The position numbers and the translations under genes are program-made. Below the pieces are notes generated by a model, which was not told the DNA's origin, ran no database searches, and worked only from the letters and a program-made list of their open reading frames with translations. From positions 1-34,062 of the forward strand of contig JAWCKG010000019.1 of the NCBI GenBank assembly GCA_038852285.1: a DNA stretch of 34,062 nucleotides. The letters are read 5' to 3'. Below are positions 26,672 to 34,062 of the stretch, piece by piece. The DNA is from Candidatus Bathyarchaeia archaeon. Lineage in GTDB: Archaea; Thermoproteota; Bathyarchaeia; 40CM-2-53-6; DTGE01. Position 1 is the first letter of the stretch, and the number at the start of each line of letters is the position of its first letter.

Positions 26672-27886
26672 TTGAGTGCGCCGTGGAAGACGGATAAATG
26701 GTGGGTTAGCCCATTAAACTTCCTGGAAGAAGTTAGAGGACATGTCAATTTGCCTGAGAAGGTTGTTTTCCATGACATCACCTTGAGGGATGGGGAGCAG
26801 CAGGCAGGCATCGTTTTCACAAGGGAGGACAAGGTTCTTGTAGCGCGATTGCTGGACGAGGTGGGTGTTCAAAGGATTGAAGCAGGCATGCCCGCGGTAT
26901 CCGATGAAGATAAAGCCGCCGTGGAGGAGATCGCCAACTCGGGGCTTAGAGCTGAGGTTTACTGCTTCGCCAGATGCATGAAAAGGGATGTTGAACTCGC
27001 CTACGAATGCGGCGTTGACGGCGTGGTGATGGAGATTCCAGCGAGCGATCATATCATTGAATCAGCTTATAAATGGCCGCTGGAGAAGGCGATTCAGCTG
27101 CCCGTTGAGGCTACGAGGTACGCTTATGAGAAGGGTTTGAAGGTAACCTTCTTCACCATCGACTCCACGAGGGCAGACCTAAACTGGTGGTTTAAAATCA
27201 TTGAGACCGTGGCTGAGCAGGGCCACATGGACGCGTTGGTGGTCGTCGACACCTTCGGGGTCTGCACGCCTGAGGCCATCAAATACTTTGTAGGCAAAGC
27301 TAAGGAGAGGATGGATAAGCCTATAGAAATTCACTGTCACAACGACTTTGGTTTGGCGGCCATCAACACCATCGCCGGCCTATCGGCTGGCGCGGAGGTA
27401 GCTCATACAACGGTGAACGCCATAGGGGAGAGGATTGGCAACGCGGCCTTTGAGGAGGTCGCGTTAATCCTAGAGGTGTTGTATGGTAAGAGGCTTGGTT
27501 TGAAATACGAGAAGCTATACGAGCTTTCCAAAACCGTGGAGAAACTCTCAAAGGTGTCCATGCCTCCTCATAAACCCATCGTAGGAGATGGAGCGTTTAA
27601 GGTTGAGTCAGGCATCGTGGCATCGTGGCTTTTGGAAGTGTTGGATTCCAATCCAATGGTGTTGTTTCCATTCCACTGGACCCTCGTCGGGCAACCGCCG
27701 CCTCAAATCGTCTTGGGGAAGAAGAGCGGCAAGGACTCAATCGCATACAAGTTAAAGCAGATGAACATTCCGTTTTCTGATGAAGCCGCCTTAAAGATCC
27801 TGATGGATGTGAAGCTTGAGTCGATAAGGTTGAAGCGTCCCCTCAACGATGAGGAGTTTCAAACCATAATAAAGAGGCATTTGTAG
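26672..27886 (+). CDS. Homocitrate / isopropylmalate synthase-like DRE-TIM enzyme
   Basis: The 404-residue protein has the family motif VVFHDITLRDGEQQAG (31-46, with Arg39 and Asp40) and HCHNDFGLA (221-229, metal ligands His221 and His223). The TVNAIGERIGNAAFEEV loop of homocitrate and isopropylmalate synthases is also present. These enzymes condense acetyl-CoA with a 2-oxoacid. It lacks the roughly 120-residue C-terminal regulatory domain of LeuA. Homocitrate or citramalate synthase, or another 2-oxoacid, is therefore more likely than a typical isopropylmalate synthase; the substrate cannot be fixed. TTG 26672 has GGTGA at 26664-26668 in good position, which decides the start. The stop is 3 bases from the convergent acs stop. 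Confidence 0.82.
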   Translation: MSAPWKTDKWWVSPLNFLEEVRGHVNLPEKVVFHDITLRDGEQQAGIVFTREDKVLVARLLDEVGVQRIEAGMPAVSDEDKAAVEEIANSGLRAEVYCFARCMKRDVELAYECGVDGVVMEIPASDHIIESAYKWPLEKAIQLPVEATRYAYEKGLKVTFFTIDSTRADLNWWFKIIETVAEQGHMDALVVVDTFGVCTPEAIKYFVGKAKERMDKPIEIHCHNDFGLAAINTIAGLSAGAEVAHTTVNAIGERIGNAAFEEVALILEVLYGKRLGLKYEKLYELSKTVEKLSKVSMPPHKPIVGDGAFKVESGIVASWLLEVLDSNPMVLFPFHWTLVGQPPPQIVLGKKSGKDSIAYKLKQMNIPFSDEAALKILMDVKLESIRLKRPLNDEEFQTIIKRHL

Positions 27887-27889
27887 GAT

Positions 27890-29818
27890 TTATATGGTGG
27901 AGGCGAGGCTTCTTTTAAGCTCTTCAGCAGCGGATTCAATTTCCTTAATCGACACTTCATCCTCAATCGTGGAGTAGTCGCCTAGGGGCTGATTGGTTAA
28001 CACGGCCTTTATCAGCCTCCGCATGATCTTTCCGCTCCTCGTCTTAGGCAACACGTTCACGAAGTTTACGTCCATAACTATGATTGGCCCTAACTCTTTC
28101 CTCACCAGCTGAACTAGCTCCCCCTTAAGCTGTTCGTCGGCCTGGTGACCTGACTTCAAGACCACGAAGGCTGAGGCCACCTCACCTCTTAACTCATCAG
28201 GCCTACCCACTACAGCCGCCTCTGCCACTGCTGGATGGTTGAGGATGACGCTTTCCACCTCGATTGTCCCGACCCTATGCCCCGCGATTTTAATCACCTC
28301 GTCCATCCGGCCGGCGAAGTAGAAGTATCCATCTTCATCCCTCTCCGCCGCGTCGCCGGTGTAGTAGCAGTTTGGAATTCGACTCCAATAGTCCCTCACG
28401 TAGCGCTCATCATCCTTCCACAGGGTGGGTGTCAACCCGGGAAAAGGCCTTCTGCAAACGAAATGCCCTTTCACACCGGGTGGTAGCGACTTCCCAGAAT
28501 CGTCTACGATGTCCGCGTCTATGCCGGGCAGAGGAATCGTGGCTGAGCCGGGTTTAATCGGCATCAAACATATTCCATAGGGGTTACCGACCATGGGCCC
28601 GCTGCTTTCGGTCTGCCACATGTGGTCGATGACTGGAACCCTGTCATCCAACACCTTTTTTTGAAGCCACTCCCAGGCTGGGGGGTTTAACACCTCCCCA
28701 GCTGAAACTACCAGTCTGAGCGAGGTTAGGTCATGTTTCTTAGGCCACTCCTCCCCGTACTTCATCAAAGCCCTTATCCCTGTTGGGGAGGTCCAAAGCT
28801 GGGTCACCCTGTTCCTTTCTATGACACTCCACCATACGTCAGGGGATGGGTAGTCCGGTACGCCTTCAAACATGATCGTTGAGCAGCCGATGAGCAGGGG
28901 GGCGTAAACCACGTAGCTGTGGCCGACGATCCATCCTATGTCCGAGGTTGACCACCACACGTCCGTAGGCCTCATGTCGTACACCCATTTACCCATGGCG
29001 TATATGTACACTTGATAGCTTCCATGGGTTTGAACCGTTCCCTTCGGCTTAGCGGTGGTGCCGGAGGTGTATAGGATGAAGGCTAGGTCGTTGGCGTCCA
29101 TCATTTCGAAACCTCTTTCATGGCCTTTCCCCAGATCCAACGCTTCATCCCAGAAGAGGTCTCTGCCCTTCTTCATAGAGGGGCCCCCCACGCCTCTTTT
29201 ATAGACGATCACCTTCTCAACGGTGTTTGGGGTTTTCAACGCTTGGTCTACCACCTCTTTTAGCTTCACCGGCTTACCCCTTCTAAGCCCAATGTCGGCT
29301 GTGATCAAAACCTTGGGTTCCGCGTCTTGGATTCTGTCAGATAAGGCAGCGGATCCAAATCCTCCGAAAACCACTGAGTGTATGGCTCCGATTCTCGTGG
29401 CCGCCAGCATGGCCACCGCGGCTTCTGGAATCATGGGCATGTAAATTGATACCCTGTCTCCTTTCTTTATCCCTAACGCCCTAAGAGAGGCGGAGAGTTT
29501 CTCCACTTCGTACATCAACCTATTGTATGTTAGCACCCTAGTTTCACCTGTTTCCCCGCACTCCCAGATGATGGCCGCCTTGTTTCCGAAGCCCCGGTGC
29601 CTCACGTTGTAGTCTACGCAGTTGTAGCTTAGGTTCGTCGCTCCGCCGATGAACCATCTGAAGTGGGGATACTTCCATTCGAAAACCCTGTCCCACCTCT
29701 TAAACCAGTAAAGCTCCTCAGCAACCTCGCCCCAAAAGCCCTCCGGATCCTTCAAAGCCCTTTCAACTATCCGTCTAACAGGGGGAGGATACTTGGTCCA
29801 ATACTCTTTTCCTGACAT
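27890..29818 (-). CDS. acs: AMP-forming acetyl-CoA synthetase
   Basis: The 642-residue protein matches Acs in length and motifs: the phosphate loop YTSGTTAKPKGTVQTHGSY, the acetate/adenylate-pocket MWQTESSGPM, YYTGDAA, and near the end PKTRSGKIMRR with Lys597, the residue acetylated by Pat-type enzymes in bacteria. It activates acetate with ATP and CoA via acetyl-AMP. AGGTGA lies about 7 bases before ATG 29818. It is divergent from the chaperonin-like gene and shares its upstream region. The CoA ligase/GNAT fusion at 704-3397 is a candidate modifier in the same window. Confidence 0.96.
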   Translation of the reverse strand: MSGKEYWTKYPPPVRRIVERALKDPEGFWGEVAEELYWFKRWDRVFEWKYPHFRWFIGGATNLSYNCVDYNVRHRGFGNKAAIIWECGETGETRVLTYNRLMYEVEKLSASLRALGIKKGDRVSIYMPMIPEAAVAMLAATRIGAIHSVVFGGFGSAALSDRIQDAEPKVLITADIGLRRGKPVKLKEVVDQALKTPNTVEKVIVYKRGVGGPSMKKGRDLFWDEALDLGKGHERGFEMMDANDLAFILYTSGTTAKPKGTVQTHGSYQVYIYAMGKWVYDMRPTDVWWSTSDIGWIVGHSYVVYAPLLIGCSTIMFEGVPDYPSPDVWWSVIERNRVTQLWTSPTGIRALMKYGEEWPKKHDLTSLRLVVSAGEVLNPPAWEWLQKKVLDDRVPVIDHMWQTESSGPMVGNPYGICLMPIKPGSATIPLPGIDADIVDDSGKSLPPGVKGHFVCRRPFPGLTPTLWKDDERYVRDYWSRIPNCYYTGDAAERDEDGYFYFAGRMDEVIKIAGHRVGTIEVESVILNHPAVAEAAVVGRPDELRGEVASAFVVLKSGHQADEQLKGELVQLVRKELGPIIVMDVNFVNVLPKTRSGKIMRRLIKAVLTNQPLGDYSTIEDEVSIKEIESAAEELKRSLASTI

Positions 29819-29859
29819 TTCTCCGTCACCTGGCTGAGGATGCTTCGCTACGCAGAACC

Positions 29860-29941
29860 GGTATATAAACTGTTAGCAAAGCAAACGTCTAAACGTCACA
29901 TGGCGGTTTATAAACGTCAATATCTTCGGTTATATTTATAT
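29860..29941. promoter_or_regulatory. acs / chaperonin divergent promoter with three AAACGTC repeats
   Basis: GTTTATATACC (minus, about 29860-29870) suits the acs promoter and TTATATTTATAT (about 29930-29941) the chaperonin promoter. Between them AAACGTC occurs three times in the same direction (29883-29889, 29891-29897, 29912-29918). The second and third are 21 bases apart, two helical turns. Such a set could be an operator for one or both genes. Confidence 0.55.
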
Positions 29942-29968
29942 GAAATCGCCGTTTTGGTATTGAAATGG

Positions 29969-31642
29969 ATGAAGGCGGAAGGGTTGGACGACGCTTCGAT
30001 AAGCCGTGAAAACGTGCTGAGAAGAGGGGCTAAATGCGTTAAGGGATTGGACGCGAGGAGGTCCAACATCTACATAGCGGCCTCGATAAAGGAGCTCATT
30101 AAAGGCTCTTTAGGCCCAGAGGGAAGGGATAAATTAATCGTTAACCCGAAGGAGGGGCCTGCCCTAACCAGCGACGGATACATTATGTTACGGAGAATGA
30201 AGGAGCTGGCGGACCACCCTGTTGTAAACATACTTTACGAAGCCACCTTCGCCATGAAAAACGAGTACGGCGACGGAAAGAAGTCTATCCTCATCTTGGC
30301 CGGCGAGCTCCTTAAGAAAGCTTACACCATGATAGGTAAGAAGATACATCCCGCCATCATTGTGGAAGGCTACAGCAAAGCAGCCTCCAAAGCCCTAGAG
30401 GCGCTAAGGGAGATGTCAGAGCCTCTTTCCACTCATGACGTCGATGGACTGCGTTCTTTAGCTAAGACGGCTATGTGTGGAGGGCTGTCTGACGTAGAGG
30501 CGGAAAGGTTGGCTGAGCTCGCTGCTCATACTATACAACGTTTAAGCTTCGGATCCTCTAAGGCAAGCTCATTAGAACTGGACATGGTGAAGTTGATCTC
30601 CATTCCCGGTGGAGCTGTATCTGACAGCGAGCTAGTAGAAGGAGTGGTGATAAAAAATGATGTCTTACATCAAAACATGCCTAGGAGGGTGGAGAACGCG
30701 GGAATCGCCTTGATGACTATGCCCTTGGAGATGAAAAAGGTGACATATACCCATGATGGAGCCAAACTGGAGATCCTCACTCCGGAGAATTGGACTCAAT
30801 TCCTAGACGAGGAGCGTAAATGTATGCTAGGATTGGTTGAGGCGTTGGAAAAAGCTGGAGCCAAGCTGGTGCTGACCCAGTGGGACATAGATAACTATGT
30901 TCAATACGAGTTGGCGGAGAGGGGGATAATGGCGGCTGAACGTGTAAAGGAGGAAGACCTCCTGTTGGTGGCGAAGGCGACGGACGCCAAGCTGATTAAA
31001 GAGCAGGGCGCTGTTTCACCGGAGTTCATCGGGTTCGCTGGATTGGTTGAGGAAAAACGAGTTCAGGGAACCCGCCCTGCTGAAAGACGCTGGATCTTCA
31101 TTAGGAATTGTCGGAACCCTCGATCTGCGACGATTATCGTTAGAGGCGTCGTCGAGGAGAGAAATAAGGAAGTTGGAAGATCGCTGAAAAACGCCTTAAG
31201 GGTTTTAAAAGCCTTCTTGGAGGAAGGCGCTATTGTTGGAGGCGCTGGATCAACTGAGATGGAGCTCTCATTTAGGCTTCGGTCATGGGCGCGGGGACTT
31301 CCGGGAAAGGAGCAAATAGCTGCCTTAGCTTTCGCCGATGCCCTCGAAGAGATCCCAGCGATTTTAGCCGAAAACTTGGGGTTAGATCCACTCGAAACTG
31401 TCATGAAGCTCAGGGCTGAACACCACGCGGGTAAGAAGTGGGCTGGAGTCGACGCGAGGAAGAGAACAATTTGTGAAGATGTTTTAAAAGAAGGCATCAT
31501 AGAACCATACCCCTTAAAGGCCCAGGTCATCAAGACCGCCGCTGAAATATCAACCCTCCTCTTGAGAATAGACGATCAAATATACGCCTCACGAAGTCGG
31601 GAGGCTAGAAAGCCAAGAGAAATACCCCAAGATAAGAGATGA
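29969..31642 (+). CDS. Divergent group II chaperonin (thermosome-like) with altered ATPase residues
   Basis: It aligns by eye with thermosome subunits end to end: ARRSNIYIAASIKELIKGSLGPEGRDKL at the start, the apical middle, LAFADALEEIPAILAENLGLDP, GVDARKRTICEDVLKEGIIEPY and LLRIDDQI. Thermosomes form double rings that refold proteins with ATP. Two key sites differ. The P-loop GDGTTT is GDGKKS (30269-30286), and the catalytic aspartate expected in SLHDALRV is asparagine (AAC at 31190-31192, in SLKNALRVL). ATP hydrolysis may be weak or absent. The start ATG 29969 gives about 557 residues, close to family length, and follows the TATA box at 29930-29941. The longer frame back to 29840 reads through that promoter and is unlikely. 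Confidence 0.82.
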   Translation: MKAEGLDDASISRENVLRRGAKCVKGLDARRSNIYIAASIKELIKGSLGPEGRDKLIVNPKEGPALTSDGYIMLRRMKELADHPVVNILYEATFAMKNEYGDGKKSILILAGELLKKAYTMIGKKIHPAIIVEGYSKAASKALEALREMSEPLSTHDVDGLRSLAKTAMCGGLSDVEAERLAELAAHTIQRLSFGSSKASSLELDMVKLISIPGGAVSDSELVEGVVIKNDVLHQNMPRRVENAGIALMTMPLEMKKVTYTHDGAKLEILTPENWTQFLDEERKCMLGLVEALEKAGAKLVLTQWDIDNYVQYELAERGIMAAERVKEEDLLLVAKATDAKLIKEQGAVSPEFIGFAGLVEEKRVQGTRPAERRWIFIRNCRNPRSATIIVRGVVEERNKEVGRSLKNALRVLKAFLEEGAIVGGAGSTEMELSFRLRSWARGLPGKEQIAALAFADALEEIPAILAENLGLDPLETVMKLRAEHHAGKKWAGVDARKRTICEDVLKEGIIEPYPLKAQVIKTAAEISTLLLRIDDQIYASRSREARKPREIPQDKR

Positions 31643-31780
31643 TCATTGCAAACCCTACATATCTTTAAATGAAGACGAGTTCTTGATAGAGAGGATTCTC
31701 AGGAGAAGAAATAAACATTACTACTTATAGGGGATGGAAGTGAGAAAATGGTTGGCAGGATGGGATTATATCGCACCTAA

Positions 31781-31831
31781 ATGATATTTAAATCATGATA
31801 ATACATCCTATGTACGAAAATTTTTTATATC
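31781..31831 (+). promoter_or_regulatory. Promoter of the second sugar-type ABC operon
   Basis: TTTTTTATATC (31821-31831) is a TATA-like box about 33-43 bases before ATG 31864. Upstream, ATGAT-ATTTAA-ATCAT (31781-31796) is an inverted repeat that could bind a regulator. GAGGG at 31856-31860 suits a ribosome site. The remaining bases back to the chaperonin stop at 31642 show no gene. Confidence 0.5.
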
Positions 31832-31863
31832 AAACGGGCCAATACAGCTAGAACTGAGGGAAA

Positions 31864-33336
31864 ATGCATTTGGGTAAGGAAGAGAAGGTTTCTAGGCGGG
31901 GTTATGTGAAGTATGCTGCGGCCGGTGTTGTTGTCGTGGCCGTGGCGGCTGGAGGAGCATACTACGCGACGAGGCCTAAACCAACCCCTACGCCTACGCC
32001 GACCCCAACACCAAAGCCCACACCAACGCCGACACCTACGCCGACGGTTAAGCCCACCCCAACTCCAACGCCCACACCAACCCCAGTAACCATTAACGCT
32101 TATTTTCCGGCTCACAGCAATTTCATGGCTTCTGAGGCTGTTCTAGGCGAGTTTACGAAGAAGACGGGAATAAAGGTTAACGCCATCGTGGACTCGTTTT
32201 TCGTGATACATGACAAGTTGGCGAGCACCTTCGCTGCCGGAGTTTACGCTTACGACGCATGCTATACGTGGGGTGCATGGCTCGCTGAGTTCTTAGAGTT
32301 CTACCAGCCGTTGGATGAGATTGGAGTTGAGCCTCCAAAAGAGGTCGTGGATGACTTAATACCGTGGACGCGATTTTCCTGCGTGTTCAAGGAGAAATGG
32401 TACGGGTTACCTAACGCCTTCTGGGTGATGGTCCTCCACATGAACAAGGACTTGTACTCTGAAGCTGGTTTGGAAACCCCCACCACATGGAGCCAATTCC
32501 TGGAAAACTGTGAAGCCTTGAAGAAAAAGTATAAGGCCCAGGGAATATACCCGTTCGCCGCAGGCTTGAAGCAGGGATACCTGTTCCCCCACTTCTGCGC
32601 GTTTCTGCACGGAAACGCTGGAAGGCTGTGGAAGAAGGATGAAAGGAGGACTGTTCAAACGGACAGCCCAGAATGCGTCGAAGCCGTGAAAGACTTGGTA
32701 TATTTGTACGATAATTACATGGATCCAGGCTCAGTTGAATGGATCGCCGGCATCGAAAGCGGTAAGGCATATTACACTAAGAAGGCGGCCATGACACTTT
32801 ACTATCCATGGCATACCGTGGTGGGTAGAAAGTATATGGGGATTACTTCGGAGATAGCGCTGTGGCCTGGGAAGAAGACTAGATCCGGATCCGGATCAGC
32901 CTCTGAAGCTCAGGCCATTCCTCGAACAGCGAAGTTTAAGAAAGAGGCCTTCGAGCTAATGAAGTTTAACACCTCTGACTGGGTGAATGTACAGAAGGTC
33001 CTGGCGATAGACGACAAATACGAGAGTTGTTGGCCCATCCTAAACCATCAATACGACGCCCCGGAGCTTCAAAACTTCGTATACCCCGGGTTCATAAAGA
33101 CGATTAGGGAGCAAGCCAAATACAATTGTACTCGATACGAACGTCCGGCGTATGAGAAAATCATTGTGGGAATACTGGAAGCCGAGATAGTGAACGCCAT
33201 AAACAAGTCGAAGAAGCCTGAAGACGCGATGAAAGACGCTTTCGAAGCCATTGACCCAGTTGTAGAAGACGAGTACGCTCGATACGGTGGCGGATACGAG
33301 GATCCATGGGAGACGATGCCACATCCCGTCGAGTAG
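31864..33336 (+). CDS. Sugar-type ABC transporter substrate-binding protein (paralogue B)
   Basis: The 490-residue paralogue of the 20765-22222 protein shares an almost identical leader (GKEEKVSRRGYVKYAAAG, twin arginines, hydrophobic stretch). It then has a Thr-Pro repeat linker (about 40-75) missing from paralogue A, and a binding domain (VTINAYFPAHSNF; STFAAGVYAYDACYTWG; GLKQGYLFPHFCAFLHGNAG; MTLYYPWHTVVG). The linker would hold the binding domain off the membrane if the leader is an uncleaved anchor. The ligand is unknown. ATG 31864 or TTG 31870 (the start used by paralogue A, better spaced from GAGGG) may be the start. The permease begins 16 bases after the stop. Confidence 0.91.
   Translation: MHLGKEEKVSRRGYVKYAAAGVVVVAVAAGGAYYATRPKPTPTPTPTPTPKPTPTPTPTPTVKPTPTPTPTPTPVTINAYFPAHSNFMASEAVLGEFTKKTGIKVNAIVDSFFVIHDKLASTFAAGVYAYDACYTWGAWLAEFLEFYQPLDEIGVEPPKEVVDDLIPWTRFSCVFKEKWYGLPNAFWVMVLHMNKDLYSEAGLETPTTWSQFLENCEALKKKYKAQGIYPFAAGLKQGYLFPHFCAFLHGNAGRLWKKDERRTVQTDSPECVEAVKDLVYLYDNYMDPGSVEWIAGIESGKAYYTKKAAMTLYYPWHTVVGRKYMGITSEIALWPGKKTRSGSGSASEAQAIPRTAKFKKEAFELMKFNTSDWVNVQKVLAIDDKYESCWPILNHQYDAPELQNFVYPGFIKTIREQAKYNCTRYERPAYEKIIVGILEAEIVNAINKSKKPEDAMKDAFEAIDPVVEDEYARYGGGYEDPWETMPHPVE
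31981..32088 (+). repeat. Thr-Pro codon repeat encoding a flexible linker
   Basis: About 36 codons are mostly alternating ACN and CCN, interrupted by two Lys codons and one Val codon. The third codon positions vary, so the protein pattern is kept although the DNA is not a perfect tandem repeat. Slippage in this tract could change linker length. Confidence 0.85.
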
Positions 33337-33352
33337 AAAGGTAGCGTAAAAA

Positions 33353-34062
33353 TTGCCGAGAAAAAAGTCCAGGGGCGAGTTTAGGCTCGCCCTCACTCTC
33401 CTAACCCCCCTTTTTGTTCTAATTGCGATTTTTATCGCGTTTCCCCTTTTATACTCCTTCTACCTCACATTCAACGACTTCAGTCTAAGGGATTTGAAGG
33501 CCCAGTTCATCGGGTTGGGGAATTACCTTGCTTTGCTGAAGGACCCTGTGTTTAGGGCTTCGCTGACGCATACCGCGTATTTTACGGTGATCAGCATGTT
33601 GGTCGGTATTCCCCTAGCCTTGGGAGTGGCCCTCCTCTTGAACGAGGAGTTTCCCGGTAGGTCTGTGGCCAGGGTCTGTCTGCTGATTCCATGGGCTTTG
33701 CCTCCCATCGTGGTGGCGATCATGTTCTCCTTCATGATGAACACCTCCTACGGGATTGTTAACTATATTCTCAAAGCCGTGGGGTTGACCACCACATCCA
33801 TAGCGTTTTTCGGTGATCCGAAGCTGGCTTTAAACTCGCTGATCCTCGTTAACTTGTGGAAGGTGACGCCGTTATACGCCATCATCTTCCTCTCAGCCCT
33901 ACAGAACATCCCAGTGGAAACGGTTGAATCCGCTAAGGTGTATGGAGCCGGCGCGTGGCAAAGGTTTAGGAAGGTCACCTTACCTTGTATTAGGCCTACG
34001 ATCATCATCATCGCCATTTTAACCGCGCTACTGTCCCTACAGGTCTTCGACATCATCATATC
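33353..34062 (+). CDS. Sugar-type ABC transporter permease, MalF/UgpA-like, N-terminal part
   Basis: The plus strand is open from TTG 33353 to the window end (236 codons). An in-frame TAA at 33347-33349 and AGGT at about 33339-33342 make this TTG the best start. The translation begins PRKKSRGEFRLALTLLTPLF and includes FIGLGNYLALL, ARVCLLIPWALPPIVVAIM and the EAA loop ESAKVYGAGAWQRFRKVTLP. It is paralogous to the permease at 19871-20752 and keeps the same gene order after the binding protein. The C-terminal helix region and any partner permease lie beyond the edge. Confidence 0.92.
   Translation, partial: MPRKKSRGEFRLALTLLTPLFVLIAIFIAFPLLYSFYLTFNDFSLRDLKAQFIGLGNYLALLKDPVFRASLTHTAYFTVISMLVGIPLALGVALLLNEEFPGRSVARVCLLIPWALPPIVVAIMFSFMMNTSYGIVNYILKAVGLTTTSIAFFGDPKLALNSLILVNLWKVTPLYAIIFLSALQNIPVETVESAKVYGAGAWQRFRKVTLPCIRPTIIIIAILTALLSLQVFDIII

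Noticed and set aside
29840-29968. N-terminal extension of the chaperonin-like gene
   Set aside because: It contains the TATA box, the AAACGTC repeats and the acs promoter region, and its translation is unlike chaperonin N-termini.
31063-31533. Antisense ORF of 156 codons
   Set aside because: It is antisense to the conserved chaperonin C-terminal half and has shadow-type composition.
31981-32088. Repeat tract considered as a CRISPR array or tandem DNA repeat
   Set aside because: It is in frame within a binding protein, with varied third codon bases and no spacers.
31825-32115. Arginine/tryptophan-rich antisense ORF
   Set aside because: It arises from the complement of the Thr-Pro repeat and the leader cassette; not a gene.
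1-34062. Search by eye for tRNA, rRNA, transposase or integrase genes
   Set aside because: No cloverleaf with a TTCGA-type loop, rRNA-like block, DDE transposase or integrase motif was found in intergenic or coding stretches.

Overview
The window looks archaeal. Several genes have AT-rich TATA-like boxes about 25-40 bases before their start codons. Ribosome sites of the GGTGA/GAGG type occur, and TTG and GTG starts are common. The gene content includes a group II chaperonin-like protein, an ADP-forming acetyl-CoA synthetase, an Lrp/AsnC regulator and a CofE-type ligase. A Thermoproteota/Bathyarchaeia-like heterotroph would fit, but the lineage is inference. I see no rRNA, tRNA, CRISPR array, transposase or phage gene.

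Layout. 1-3397: the start of a creatinase/Xaa-Pro peptidase-like gene (minus, cut by the window edge) and a CoA-ligase/GNAT fusion. 3725-7801: a TauE/SafE permease, a membrane-anchored metzincin-like protease with a C-terminal zinc ribbon, and a CofE-like ligase translationally coupled to argG. 7798-11207: argG, an Lrp/AsnC regulator and aspartate kinase. 11411-17655: a complete peptide ABC transporter split into two divergent arms, ATPases leftward and binding protein plus two permeases rightward, followed by an M20 peptidase at 17776-18960. 19031-22222: a sugar-type ABC operon (binding protein and two permeases, no ATPase). 22528-24959: a class I aminotransferase and threonine synthase, convergent. 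25226-26441: an AbiE-type toxin-antitoxin pair in which the toxin gene is interrupted by a -1 frameshift at an A7 run. 26672-31642: a homocitrate/isopropylmalate synthase-like enzyme, AMP-forming acetyl-CoA synthetase and a divergent chaperonin. 31864-34062: a second sugar-type ABC operon (binding protein and the beginning of a permease), paralogous to the first and in the opposite orientation.

How the genes fit together. The cell appears to import peptides and sugars, break peptides down (M20, M24, possibly the metzincin), interconvert acetate and acetyl-CoA by two routes (ADP-forming and AMP-forming), and make aspartate-family amino acids and arginine. The GNAT-bearing CoA ligase and the acetyl-CoA synthetase with a typical acetylatable lysine motif suggest possible acetylation control of acetate activation.

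The points most worth a second look are: a chaperonin that has lost residues of the usual ATPase site; an AbiEii toxin readable only through a frameshift at an A_AAA_AAA slippery heptamer; a peptide-binding protein whose two lobes are in circularly permuted order; a DppC permease with a large extracytoplasmic insertion; an OppF-type ATPase whose conserved N-terminus lacks any normal start codon; and two transporter paralogues with almost identical leader DNA but diverged binding domains.
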